Shown here piece after piece: positions 1-7,313 of a DNA stretch of 36,302 nucleotides. The notes beneath the pieces are model-generated. The model was given only the letters and a program-made list of their open reading frames with translations. It had not been told where the DNA came from and did no database searches. Every line of letters begins with the position of its first letter. Position 1 is the stretch's first letter. The position numbers and the translations under genes are program-made. Source of the DNA: Methanocella_A sp964548585 (lineage in GTDB: Archaea; Halobacteriota; Methanocellia; Methanocellales; Methanocellaceae); assembly GCA_964548585.1 (NCBI GenBank), contig CAZJRS010000029.1:1-36302 (forward strand). Reading direction: 5' to 3'.

Positions 1-225
1 AAAGCATACGATCATGACAAAATTATGCGTGGTGGTTATAAAGATGTTGAAGTGCGAATTTCCCCGGAAGTTGACGAAGATTTGCCCCCTGCCGTACGTG
101 GGCGTATCCACGAGTGTCATTCGAGATCAATTTGCCGGCTGCCACATGTGCCAAAGGTCAGATCGGCCACTTTTCCGCCTATTTTTCCACTTTTAATCCA
201 TCGAAAACCTGAAAAGGAACGGTAA
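1..225 (+). CDS. Possible 3' end of a gene entering from the left edge
   Basis: One frame is open from the first base to a TAA at 223-225 (about 74 residues), and contains an acidic stretch followed by a Cys/His/Arg-rich tail. The first third (KDVEVRISPEVDEDLPPAVRG-like) looks like protein, while the rest has base composition more like non-coding DNA, so this may be the end of a gene, a frameshifted tail, or chance. I do not recognise a family. The next gene starts at 346, and the AT-rich stretch between them looks like a promoter region. Confidence 0.25.
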   Translation, partial: KAYDHDKIMRGGYKDVEVRISPEVDEDLPPAVRGRIHECHSRSICRLPHVPKVRSATFPPIFPLLIHRKPEKER

Positions 226-286
226 ATTATACCTTGAATATCAAACGAACCGAATGAAGTTTACACAAATCGCCTCAATCACGATG

Positions 287-298
287 CTTATTATAAAT
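287..298 (+). promoter_or_regulatory. TATA-box promoter of the lipoprotein gene at 346
   Basis: The sequence CTTATTATAAAT fits an archaeal TATA box and would place a transcription start near 320. The stretch GGAACTATC occurs twice just downstream (about 317-325 and 336-344), the second copy immediately before the start codon. The role of the repeat is unknown. Confidence 0.45.
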
Positions 299-345
299 CA
301 TACTATTGGTGCAGGTAGGAACTATCGTTCTGGGAAGGAACTATC

Positions 346-1125
346 ATGAAGCAAAGTCTCGTTACTTTAATTGTGCTAATTGGATTTGTATTAGCTATTG
401 TCTTAGTATCAGGATGCACCATGGGCAGTCCGACTACGGTTCCGACACATGCCACGGTCACAGCAAGTCCTGTCGTAAGCCAGGGCCCGGAAGCATCTTC
501 GAGTGCGCTGTTTGACCATTCAAGATTCGTCTGGTACCAGTATAAGATCTCTTCTGGCATGATGGGCATGCCCATGATCCACACCTACAAGTACGATAAC
601 GTGATGTACAACGGGCAGCCCGCCAGCCACGCGAACATCACAATGGACATGCTGCCCCACATGCTGATATACCTGGACATATGGAGCAAGCCTTATGACA
701 ACAGTACCCTCAAAATCCACGAGGTCGCTTACGAAATGGGAAATCTGACAAAAGACGTCGATATTGACGCCGGCAACTACACGAAGTGGGAAGGAGAAGA
801 CCTGGCCTCGCCGAAGTTCCTGGCAGCCACGCTGCAGGCTTCGGGTACAGCATCCGTTACCATAGACAACAAAACTTACACGACGATAAAATACACGGGA
901 GTTGCCGGAGACAAACAATACACGTACTGGGCATCACAGGATGTGCCTGTGCCGGTGAAGTTCGTGGTCCGCGATTCAAAAGATGATACGATATACGAGC
1001 TGTCCGGCTGGGGGACTGACGCAACCGTGGCACCGACGACACCGGTCGGGACTGTTAGTTCCACCGGTATGAAGATGGACGACATGGAGAACTGTGATAT
1101 GAAGATGGACGACATGAAGTCGTGA
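346..1125 (+). CDS. Secreted lipoprotein with Met/Asp-rich C-terminus
   Basis: 259 residues. The N-terminus is a signal peptide with a lipobox ending VSGC (Cys about residue 24), so the protein is expected to be anchored on the outer face of the membrane. A Thr/Ser/Pro-rich linker follows, then a body resembling beta-rich methanogen lipoproteins of unknown function. The C-terminus carries two copies of an MKMDDM unit separated by ENCD, encoded by an exact 18-nt direct repeat (1069-1086 and 1099-1116). Met and Asp/Cys clusters of this sort could bind soft metal ions such as copper, but that is inference. The start is supported by GGAAGGA upstream. The gene faces the convergent HxlR regulator at 1190-1570. 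Confidence 0.75.
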   Translation: MKQSLVTLIVLIGFVLAIVLVSGCTMGSPTTVPTHATVTASPVVSQGPEASSSALFDHSRFVWYQYKISSGMMGMPMIHTYKYDNVMYNGQPASHANITMDMLPHMLIYLDIWSKPYDNSTLKIHEVAYEMGNLTKDVDIDAGNYTKWEGEDLASPKFLAATLQASGTASVTIDNKTYTTIKYTGVAGDKQYTYWASQDVPVPVKFVVRDSKDDTIYELSGWGTDATVAPTTPVGTVSSTGMKMDDMENCDMKMDDMKS

Positions 1126-1189
1126 ACATCTTCCACGTCCTGCACATACAACTCTTGATCAGAAAAAGTGTAGATCGCCTCGTATCGCT

Positions 1190-1570
1190 CTACACAATAT
1201 TATACAATTTGGGCGAGCTCTTTTCTATCGCCCAGCTTATCACCGGTTTCAGGGCGTTTCTCAGCTCTAACCCCTCGGTCGTGAGATTGTACTCCACGCG
1301 CGGAGGGATCTCGTTGAACGTAACCCTGTTTACCAGGCCAGCCTCTTCCAGCTCTTTGAGCCGGTCCGACAGGGTCTTGGGGCTGATGCCACCCAGCTTT
1401 TTCTCAAGCTCGCCATAGCGGAGCTTCCCATGGTTCCCGATGGTGGTGATGATCAGCAAGGTCCACTTCTTACTTATGACCCCCATGATCCCTTCGATCG
1501 AACAGAGACATATGATACCAGAATCGTCATCCTGCGGCGGCGGTGTGCACCTGTTAGATCCTCTCTTCAT
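1190..1570 (-). CDS. HxlR-type winged-helix transcriptional regulator
   Basis: 126 residues, the usual size for the HxlR family. The order fits the family: an N-terminal Cys-containing segment (CLCSIEGIM), KKWTLLIITTIG, then KLRYGELEKKLGGISPKTL with the recognition helix SPKTLSDRLKELEEAGLV, and the wing PPRVEYNLTTEG. HxlR proteins bind DNA as dimers, and several sense electrophiles or redox state through an N-terminal Cys. Here Cys residues at the start (CTPPP, CLC) make redox or metal sensing possible. The gene is separated from the divergent lipoprotein operon at 1804 by about 230 AT-rich bases with a direct repeat, so it may control itself and that operon. Confidence 0.85.
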   Translation of the reverse strand: MKRGSNRCTPPPQDDDSGIICLCSIEGIMGVISKKWTLLIITTIGNHGKLRYGELEKKLGGISPKTLSDRLKELEEAGLVNRVTFNEIPPRVEYNLTTEGLELRNALKPVISWAIEKSSPKLYNIV

Positions 1571-1581
1571 GATGATTCCCC

Positions 1582-1628
1582 TTTAAATATTTACTATGCA
1601 GCTTTAAGCCTGATAGTTTAAATATTTT
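1582..1628. promoter_or_regulatory. Direct repeat in the HxlR upstream region, candidate operators
   Basis: TTTAAATATTT occurs at 1582 and again at 1617, 35 bases apart, between the HxlR start and the divergent gene at 1804. TTTATAAACTAAA on the minus strand nearby could be the TATA box of the regulator. The placement suits autoregulation, but binding is inferred. Confidence 0.35.
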
Positions 1629-1803
1629 AGTTTATAAAGTAGCTTCAGTTTAAAAACAGGCGGGAATGCCCACCGGGGAAATCGTCACCTGGCCGGCGAT
1701 TATTACCTCAATCTGCAGGAATTCTGAATCAAACGTACACAACTGGCCTTAAGGGTAGACATTATTGTACAGTAAATCCCTCGGGGCTATGGAGTAAAGT
1801 CCA

Positions 1804-2316
1804 GTGAAGCCGATAAATGTTTTTGTAGCGTTGTTGATCACAGCCCTCCTCACGAGTGTGGTCATAGTATCGGGCTGTGCCGGCAGCGATCTGACGACGG
1901 ATAAAACTGTGCCAACGGCCGTTCCTGCCGGGTTCATGATCAACGTCACCGGGGGGACGAAATCGCCTGTAACAGTGACATTGGCCGATCTCAAGGCCAT
2001 CCCTTCAGTCAGGAAAGACGTGTATTACTGTGATGCCTGTGTGAAAAACGACGATAAAACCCCGTATTACGGGCCCCCTGCAGTTAAAGTACTGGAAAAG
2101 GCAGGTTTACCCCAGGGTAACTACACACTCAGGGTCTCGTCACCCAACGGCATCAGTATCAACTATACCCGGGAGCAGGTCGAGAACTCGATCATAGCAC
2201 TGAAGAAGAAAGAAATAGAACTCGGGGATTCGCCTGAAAACGGGATTACGTTTGTTTACGCCGAGGGAGACAGCCTGGAGTGGGTAACTCTGCCTGCGAA
2301 GATGGAGATCTTATGA
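1804..2316 (+). CDS. Lipoprotein with molybdopterin-oxidoreductase-like small domain
   Basis: 170 residues from a GTG start preceded by GGAGTAAAG. A signal peptide ends in a lipobox (IVSGC, Cys about residue 25). The mature part has the pattern of the small sulfite-oxidase-fold domain seen in many methanogen lipoproteins: VTLADLKAIPS, a Cys pair in YYCDAC, YYGPPAVKVLEKAGLP, and a C-terminal FVYAEGDSLEWVTLP. It is much shorter than catalytic sulfite oxidases, so a bound molybdopterin cofactor is uncertain. It overlaps the next gene by four bases (ATGA), which indicates translational coupling. Confidence 0.6.
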   Translation: MKPINVFVALLITALLTSVVIVSGCAGSDLTTDKTVPTAVPAGFMINVTGGTKSPVTVTLADLKAIPSVRKDVYYCDACVKNDDKTPYYGPPAVKVLEKAGLPQGNYTLRVSSPNGISINYTREQVENSIIALKKKEIELGDSPENGITFVYAEGDSLEWVTLPAKMEIL

Positions 2317-2912
2317 AAATAAAAAAGGCATTTATCGGCCTCATCATCGGACTGATTATCATTGTTACGCTAGTGGTTGCCATCGTCGGATGGCCACTGG
2401 TAAACAAGAGTGACGATGAAGCGTTGCCCCCCTTAACCCCTCACCAGTACGCATTCCTCGAGCATTATACGGAGTCGACTGCCGAGCTCGTGGGGAATAA
2501 CAGCTCGGATGCGTACGTCTACCTGGGTTACCCCACCTATAACTCCAGCCAGCTTGCAGCCTTGTATACTACGTTCCGTCTACCCGTTATCAACGACAGC
2601 TTGAAAACGATCTTCCAGGAAGGCTCCGGCGTGGGTAAAGCGGGCTGCCACGGGACACAGATGAAAATAGACGGCCTGTACCAGTTCCCCTACACGTCCG
2701 ATGGCGGAGTCAGGTTATTGCAGGTCGATGGAGACGGAGCTGCGTACCTGATCTATAACAGCCAGCCTATCGTACTAAATCCGGGAGAGGTCTGGTATGC
2801 TAATCAAACGTACGTCAACAATGTCCGTTCTCGAGTTTCGCCTGACGAAACAGTCGAGATCGAGGTGACGGTGATCGACCGTATCAAGAATTATGGGATC
2901 TATAAAAAGTAA
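2313..2912 (+). CDS. Membrane-anchored extracellular protein, unknown function
   Basis: 199 residues if started at the ATG that overlaps the stop of the preceding gene, with TGGAGA at good spacing. An upstream in-frame start at 2280 would lie inside the preceding gene and is less likely. One N-terminal transmembrane helix (GLIIGLIIIVTLVVAIVGW) is followed by an extracellular domain rich in Tyr, Asn and Ser, with one Cys (GKAGCHGTQ). No family recognised. The order lipoprotein, membrane-anchored protein, binding protein suggests a surface complex. Confidence 0.6.
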   Translation: MKIKKAFIGLIIGLIIIVTLVVAIVGWPLVNKSDDEALPPLTPHQYAFLEHYTESTAELVGNNSSDAYVYLGYPTYNSSQLAALYTTFRLPVINDSLKTIFQEGSGVGKAGCHGTQMKIDGLYQFPYTSDGGVRLLQVDGDGAAYLIYNSQPIVLNPGEVWYANQTYVNNVRSRVSPDETVEIEVTVIDRIKNYGIYKK

Positions 2913-2947
2913 AACGGGAAAAGGGCGATACGCCCTGAACGAGGTCG

Positions 2948-3979
2948 ATGGATTTGGCGGATAAAAAGAGCAACAGGCGTTCAATGATAGGTGGGATAGC
3001 CGCGATCGTGGCGATAGGATTAATCGTAGCAGGGATCTATGGCTATCTAAATAACGACAGCGGCGCGGGTTCCAAAAAAGATGATTACACCCTGAAGGCG
3101 AGCGTCAATAACGACTGTACAGGGACACCCTGGTTCGTGGGACAGGAGAAGGGGTTCTTTAAGGCAGCAGGCCTGACCTTTATCGATGTCGGCCAGACCG
3201 TGACAGAGCAGCGGGTGACTGCATTAGCCCTTGGGCAGATCGACGTGCTTGACGCCGATCCTCTGATGCTGGCCAACGTCCTCAAGTCTGGGGTCAAGGT
3301 GAAAGCAGTTGCGCAGAGCGGAGATTCCTCGAGCGACGGGGACCTCGCGAAGGAATACCTGCAATGGCTGGTCTTGAACGAAAGCAGCCTTCAGTCGTTC
3401 GCTTCTATCAAGGACAGTAACCGGACGATCAAGATCGCAATAGCCGGCATGGGCACCAGCCCAGAACTTCAGACAGAGGCGCTCTTGAAAAAGTACGGTG
3501 TGCCGGAGGATAGAATCGAGTACGTCATAATACCTGACCAGAACCAGTACCAGGCCCTCAGGCAGGGACTGATCGACGTGGCCGTGCTGCACGCAGCGTT
3601 CTACGCCTGTGCGCATGCCCAGGGCGGCGTCAGGATAATAGGGACCAGCACTGACGCGTTCGGGTCTGCAGGGGGCAACACACTGCTGGTGTTTAGCGAG
3701 AAGTTCATCCAGGACCACCCGGAAACCGTACGCAGGTTCATCGCAGGGTATAAAAACTCCGAAAAGTGGTGCAACGCGAATCGCATGGAAGCAGGAACCA
3801 TCACGGCGAGGCACCTTGGGATATGCACCGGTGTATCGCATTACTACAGCGAAAGCGGCGCTATCAGCGATACCCAGCTGCAGTTCTGGATCGATCAGAT
3901 GGTGGAACAGGGGTTCCTGACCCCTGGAGAAATGAAGCCCTCTGACCTGTATACAGGCGAATTCAGGGATGCATGGTAA
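2948..3979 (+). CDS. NitT/TauT-family ABC substrate-binding protein, membrane-anchored
   Basis: 343 residues. The N-terminus is a single hydrophobic anchor (IGGIAAIVAIGLIVAGIYGY) instead of a lipobox. The domain is NMT1/SsuA-like: NDCTGTPWFVGQEKGFF, ALALGQIDVLDADPLML, IAGMGTSPELQTEALLKKYG, LIDVAVLHAAFY, and a C-terminal QFWIDQMVEQGFL. It is clearly paralogous to the binding protein at 21412, sharing the DC-x-GTPWFVGQ segment, STDAFG, and KPSDLYT near the end. No permease or ATPase is adjacent, so it either shares the transporter at 19.7-21.4 kb or serves as a sensor. It begins 35 bases after the preceding gene, with GAGGT before the start. By analogy with the family the ligand may be a sulfonate or other small oxyanion; the actual ligand is unknown. 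Confidence 0.8.
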   Translation: MDLADKKSNRRSMIGGIAAIVAIGLIVAGIYGYLNNDSGAGSKKDDYTLKASVNNDCTGTPWFVGQEKGFFKAAGLTFIDVGQTVTEQRVTALALGQIDVLDADPLMLANVLKSGVKVKAVAQSGDSSSDGDLAKEYLQWLVLNESSLQSFASIKDSNRTIKIAIAGMGTSPELQTEALLKKYGVPEDRIEYVIIPDQNQYQALRQGLIDVAVLHAAFYACAHAQGGVRIIGTSTDAFGSAGGNTLLVFSEKFIQDHPETVRRFIAGYKNSEKWCNANRMEAGTITARHLGICTGVSHYYSESGAISDTQLQFWIDQMVEQGFLTPGEMKPSDLYTGEFRDAW

Positions 3980-4003
3980 GTGGACAAGAGAGCACCGACA
4001 AAG

Positions 4004-4017
4004 TTAACAATCGTTGA
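4004..4017. promoter_or_regulatory. Degenerate copy of the TTAAC-N4-GTTAA palindrome
   Basis: TTAACAATCGTTGA matches 13 of 14 positions of the palindrome found upstream of the wHTH genes and the tRNA-Cys-like gene. It lies about 107 bases upstream of the Csp-like gene, ahead of a TATA-like stretch near 4035-4052. Confidence 0.4.
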
Positions 4018-4124
4018 AACAGCGATGATTACAGAATATACCCTTTAAAAATTGTCCCAAATCATATCACTTCAGGGTAAAATAGGTACTGATCAAACGC
4101 AGATTTTCCAATGGAGGATAATAC

Positions 4125-4469
4125 ATGCAAATGCTAAAGATGAAACATGAACAGTACCAGCCCTGTGTAGAGATGTGTATGAGCTGTGCCGAAGCCTGCG
4201 AAGTGTGCGCGACGGACTGCCTCATGGACGCCAACGTGAAGATGATGGTCAAGTGCGTACAGATGTGCCGGGATTGTGCAGACATGTGCATGATAACATC
4301 CCGCATGATGGCCCGGGACAGCATGATGGCTAAGAACATGTGCAGGATGTGCGCAGACATGTGCGACATGTGTGCCGCAGAGTGCGATAAGATGAAGATG
4401 GAGTCCTGCAAGATGTGCGCAGACATGTGCAGGGCATGCGCTACCGAATGCCGCAAGATGATGGCTTAA
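4125..4469 (+). CDS. Csp-like cysteine-rich four-helix copper-storage protein
   Basis: 114 residues with 20 cysteines, spaced as CX3CX2CX3CX2CX3C and similar through the whole chain (Cys 14, 18, 21, 25, 28, 32, 44, 48, 51, 55, 73, 76, 80, 83, 87, 95, 98, 102, 105, 109). This is the pattern of the DUF326/Csp family, whose members store many Cu(I) ions inside a four-helix bundle lined with Cys. There is no signal peptide, so it is expected in the cytosol (Csp3-like). A strong TGGAGG ribosome site precedes the ATG. Methionine content is high (about 24 residues), which is unusual even for this family and would favour soft metal binding. Copper, and not another thiophilic metal, is inferred from the family. 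Confidence 0.85.
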   Translation: MQMLKMKHEQYQPCVEMCMSCAEACEVCATDCLMDANVKMMVKCVQMCRDCADMCMITSRMMARDSMMAKNMCRMCADMCDMCAAECDKMKMESCKMCADMCRACATECRKMMA

Positions 4470-4543
4470 AGTAATTGCAAAGCGAACAAGCTCACGGGCG
4501 TGGGACCGTGAGGTCAACCTTTTCTAAGAGTTTCGGCAAAAAC

Positions 4544-4580
4544 GGCCAAATTTTGCCCATATAATCCATATTAAATAGTC
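4544..4580 (+). promoter_or_regulatory. Promoter of gene A with AAATTTTGCC motif and TATA
   Basis: GGCCAAATTTTGCCC (4544-4558) is followed at once by CATATAATCC and by ATATTAAAT. The start codon at 4610 lies about 40 bases downstream, as expected for a short leader. GGCAAAA at 4535 pairs with TTTTGCC at 4551. Closely similar elements precede the genes at 25549 (minus) and 26077 and a candidate RNA near 14.1 kb. Confidence 0.5.
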
Positions 4581-4609
4581 ATATTTCTAACAGGAAATAC
4601 GGGGATGTA

Positions 4610-5063
4610 ATGGTCTACCATAAAAGAAGGAATCGTTTTTGTCTTTGAGGACGAACAACTCGTAGCGACCGGTCCACGGAACATCTACGCCGAGGACCAG
4701 ATCGAGGAGAAGCTGTCCCGGAGGGAACAGTTCGCGGCAGAAGAGTTCCGAAAGCCCGAGCACCGACACCTTATCACCGGGCTCAAGAGGCTCAATACTG
4801 GGCTGGCAGCCTTGAAAGTCAGCTGGCAGTACGCGGGCAGGCAGCATGCGCTGGCCGAGCTGGAACAGCAGCTCAGGCGACAGCACGAGCTTGAGTTAGA
4901 GATCGAAAGGATCGATAACAGGTTTCTGCGGGAATACGTCCACGAGCTGCTCGATAAGATGGCAGATGTAAGGCGATCTCTGTCAGAGGAAGTTCGGTGG
5001 GACATCGACGCGGACAGGACGAACACCCACACGGCAGACGAACTGGAAAAACAGGATGTATAG
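4610..5063 (+). CDS. Gene A: small coiled-coil protein, apparent +1 frameshift after codon 10
   Basis: The ATG at 4610 has GGGG upstream and a promoter about 40 bases before it, but its frame ends after 12 codons (stop 4646-4648). From 4641 the +1 frame is open for 140 codons, with normal codon use and no ATG, GTG or TTG before 4812. Joining the frames at CGT TTT T/GTC gives a 150-residue protein: MVYHKRRNRF, an acidic segment, then a helical coiled-coil region (LAELEQQLRRQHELELEIERID). The body is paralogous to gene B at 27 kb: PEHR/PEYR, IERID/AERIN, RREYVHELLDK/IREHIFDRLE-like, LSEEVRWDI/IAEEIRWEI. Both have exactly 423 nt from slip site to the end of the stop codon. Function unknown. A real frameshift, a non-AUG start or a broken gene are the options; conservation makes the last least likely. 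Confidence 0.6.
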
Positions 5064-5101
5064 CGGGCATTGATCAGCCATATACTAGAGACCCCGCTAA
5101 T

Positions 5102-5126
5102 CTGCCTGTGACGGGCAGCTTTTTTT
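5102..5126 (+). terminator. Hairpin terminator after gene A
   Basis: CTGCC (5102-5106) pairs with GGCAG (5114-5118) and a run of seven T follows at 5120-5126. It lies 39 bases after the stop codon of gene A. Confidence 0.6.
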
Positions 5127-5163
5127 ATAAATATCATCCAGGACTTGAAGCACAGCCGAAAAT

Positions 5164-6255
5164 TTAATGCTTAAGCTTATTCTTAAGCAACGTTTTCCTC
5201 ACCTGCTTCATGTTATTAGTAGCGACTTCTGGCGTCCTGGGCGCTGACAACGAAGCGCGCTTCCACCGGGGATTGAAGAGCAGGTCCAGCAAGTGGATGA
5301 CATGCCCTCCCTGACCCTGTAACGTTTCCCGGCAGGTCGCGCAATAAGTAATAATGGTTTTATCGGCTTCGTCCAGCGTCCTGCGGGATCTGAGCCTGCC
5401 CAGTTCTGCGTCGGCGACGTATACCATCCCGCCCATGCCGCAGCAGTGCGACTCGGCTTTAATGTGGGGAATCTCGACGACCTCGTGCCCGGCCTTTCGG
5501 ACGATAGACCTGACACTGGCATGGATCCCGGGCTCCAGACGGGCTGAGCAGGGGTCGTGGATGCTGTAGCTTAAAGCCTTCTGCTTAAGCTCAGGTATGC
5601 CGATCTCACCCAGGACTGCATAAAGAGAGACGGGGTTCAGCTCCGGGTGGTGCTGTTTCAGCAGGCTGTGGCAAAACGGGCATGCGGCAATGACCTGGCT
5701 TGCCCCCAGGCCCTTTACAGCAGCCGCCATGTCCGTGGATATATGCTCGAAGGTCTGACCAGCTCCGATCAGATAGGCTGGCCCGCCGCAGCATCCAAGC
5801 AGGATTCCTGTACCCGGCAGTTTAGTCTTCAGGTACTCATACGTCTTCGTGACCAGTCCGGGCGAATACGCGGACAGAGCACAGCCTGGGAAAAATACGC
5901 GTTCAGTTTTCTGATCCAGTGAAGGTATTGCAACCTTGAACGCATCGGACACGTAAAACTCCTGCGCATCCCTGACCGGCGCATGCTGGGGCAGCGGACC
6001 TCTGCCCTGGCTAACCATTTCTACCCGCATCTCCAGCACCATCTTCCCAACATCCAGATCTTCCGGGCACCTGTGCCGGCAGAGTGAGCAGATGTTACAA
6101 GAATAGGGAATCTCCGGGGAGTCTGCGAGCCCATCCCGGCTATAGCGGTCTGCAAGTTCTCTTGGTGAGACGCCGCACTTTTTAAGAAAATCGCATTCGT
6201 CAGCACACAGGCCACATTCAGTACAGTGGTTCAGGATTCTGTCGATCTCACGCAT
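5164..6255 (-). CDS. HdrD/GlpC-like Fe-S protein with two CCG domains
   Basis: 363 residues from the ATG at 6255, which has GAGGG seven bases upstream; the longer frame back to 6336 lacks such a site. The N-terminus has two 4Fe-4S ferredoxin motifs, CTECGLCADEC (Cys 11, 14, 17, 21) and CNICSLCRHRC (Cys 53, 56, 59, 63). Two cysteine-rich CCG domains follow: CALSAYSPG with CCGGPAYL and CPFCHSL, then HDPCSARLEPG with CCGMGGM and CATCRE. This is the arrangement of HdrD, GlpC and related subunits, which pass electrons to disulfides or other acceptors via a noncubane cluster. No partner membrane cytochrome or flavoprotein is adjacent, so the true HdrD of the cell is probably elsewhere, and this is a soluble paralogue. 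It faces gene A convergently. Confidence 0.85.
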   Translation of the reverse strand: MREIDRILNHCTECGLCADECDFLKKCGVSPRELADRYSRDGLADSPEIPYSCNICSLCRHRCPEDLDVGKMVLEMRVEMVSQGRGPLPQHAPVRDAQEFYVSDAFKVAIPSLDQKTERVFFPGCALSAYSPGLVTKTYEYLKTKLPGTGILLGCCGGPAYLIGAGQTFEHISTDMAAAVKGLGASQVIAACPFCHSLLKQHHPELNPVSLYAVLGEIGIPELKQKALSYSIHDPCSARLEPGIHASVRSIVRKAGHEVVEIPHIKAESHCCGMGGMVYVADAELGRLRSRRTLDEADKTIITYCATCRETLQGQGGHVIHLLDLLFNPRWKRASLSAPRTPEVATNNMKQVRKTLLKNKLKH

Positions 6256-6442
6256 AAGATACCCTCGAAAGACATCGACCACCTCACGGGATGATCGCAT
6301 CAAGGAAGGAAGTGAGAAAGCGGCTGTGATATACACTATTGAAAAGGCAAGGCTTGCCTCAAATCACCCGTTTCGGTTTCGGCTACATGCCCAAATAGTT
6401 CAATAAAAAATGGGGGGGCCGTTGTCTGGCCTTACAGTACAC

Positions 6443-6934
6443 TTATTTAAACTCGTTATACGTCACGATCTCTTCCAGCGCTTTCCTCGGCCTGGCCTCT
6501 GGGGACTCCGCCGGGTAGCCCACGGTCAGCAGAGCCACAACTTTTTGATTCTCCGGTACCTTGAGCACTTTTTTGACCTCATCCTCGGAGAACGCCCCTA
6601 TCCAGCAGGTTCCGAGACCTAGTTCCACAGCTTCCAGCACGATGTGCTCCAGGGCGATGCCCAGGTCCACCTGGTGCCACTTCAGGGAGGGATCCCCTAT
6701 GCCCGCGATAACGTGGGAGGCAGAGCCCACCGATGGCTGGTTGTTGCACGCCGGGACCAGCTGTTTTCTGACTACTTCGTCGTCGACGACGATGAATTTC
6801 CAGGCCTGCAGGTTCCGGGCTGAGGGAGCGAGCCTCGCCGCTTCGAGAAGCTTTTCGAGCTTATCCTTCGGGATGCGCTCGGGGGTGTAAGCCCTCACGC
6901 TTCTTCTGTTCTTGATAGTGTCCAGTAAAGTCAT
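6443..6934 (-). CDS. Nitroreductase-family FMN oxidoreductase
   Basis: 163 residues from the ATG at 6934; the longer frame runs into the tRNA-Cys gene and is rejected. The family signature is clear: an N-terminal TIKNRRSVRAYTPERIP (RRSVR binds the FMN phosphate), LEAARLAPSARNLQAWKF (the SARN-x-Q segment), DLGIALEHIVLEAVELGLGTCWIGAF, and a C-terminal VALLTVGYP with RPRKALEEIV. Proteins of this size are short nitroreductases that use NAD(P)H or reduced ferredoxin; the natural substrate is rarely known. Its position between an Fe-S electron carrier and tRNA genes gives no clear operon partner. Confidence 0.88.
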   Translation of the reverse strand: MTLLDTIKNRRSVRAYTPERIPKDKLEKLLEAARLAPSARNLQAWKFIVVDDEVVRKQLVPACNNQPSVGSASHVIAGIGDPSLKWHQVDLGIALEHIVLEAVELGLGTCWIGAFSEDEVKKVLKVPENQKVVALLTVGYPAESPEARPRKALEEIVTYNEFK

Positions 6935-7051
6935 GGTTTTCACTAGAAAGGAAGAATGCTGGATAAGCATAAATAAGCAACAGCGCCGAGGCGGAGCCCT
7001 ACCCAGGAGATAACTGGCTGCTTCGGCGGTCGATCTCAGAAAAACTTGGAG

Positions 7052-7122
7052 AGCAGAAGGAGAGAATCGAACTCCCCTACACCGATCTGCAGTCGGTTGC
7101 ATAGCCTCTCTGCCACTTCTGC
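7052..7122 (-). tRNA. tRNA-Cys (anticodon GCA)
   Basis: The minus strand folds as a cloverleaf: acceptor GCAGAAG with CTTCTGC and U73; D-stem GCA/TGC with a short loop containing GG; anticodon stem ACCGA/TCGGT with loop CTGCAGA (anticodon GCA, position 33 T); variable GTAG; T-stem GGGAG/CTCTC around TTCGATT. U73 together with the GCA anticodon is the known identity set for archaeal tRNA-Cys, which in methanogens is commonly charged indirectly by SepRS and SepCysS. No CCA is encoded. A TATA-like GATTAAAGG lies upstream on the minus strand near 7155. Confidence 0.95.
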
Positions 7123-7177
7123 TTGATTGCCTTTGAAAGTTTACTATTACCTTTAATCGTTTCGGAATGAGGTGTTA

Positions 7178-7203
7178 GGGGAACTTTTTGTAAAAAGTTC
7201 CCC
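7178..7203. repeat. Perfect 12-bp inverted repeat between the tRNA genes
   Basis: GGGGAACTTTTT (7178-7189) and AAAAAGTTCCCC (7192-7203) are exact reverse complements with a two-base centre. It lies upstream of tRNA-Cys and downstream of the tRNA-like gene on the minus strand. It could be a terminator, a processing signal or a protein-binding palindrome. Confidence 0.6.
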
Positions 7204-7266
7204 TCGTCACCCCTCCAAAACATCGCTTTTAAATGCCCTTCTGGCTTGCTTTGGTGTCGAGACCCA

Positions 7267-7291
7267 GGAGAACTTTTGAAAAAGTCCCCCG
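7267..7291. repeat. Imperfect inverted repeat related to the one at 7178
   Basis: GGAGAACTTTT and AAAAGTCCCCC flank a short centre and resemble the perfect palindrome 64 bases away. It follows the tRNA-Cys-like gene by 23 bases in that gene's direction, as a terminator would. Confidence 0.5.
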
Positions 7292-7313
7292 GGAGCCCAT
7301 TCAAAACTTTTAG

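Noticed and set aside
6935..7102. N-terminal extension of the nitroreductase
   Set aside because: It would run through the tRNA-Cys gene, and the family begins at the ATG at 6934.
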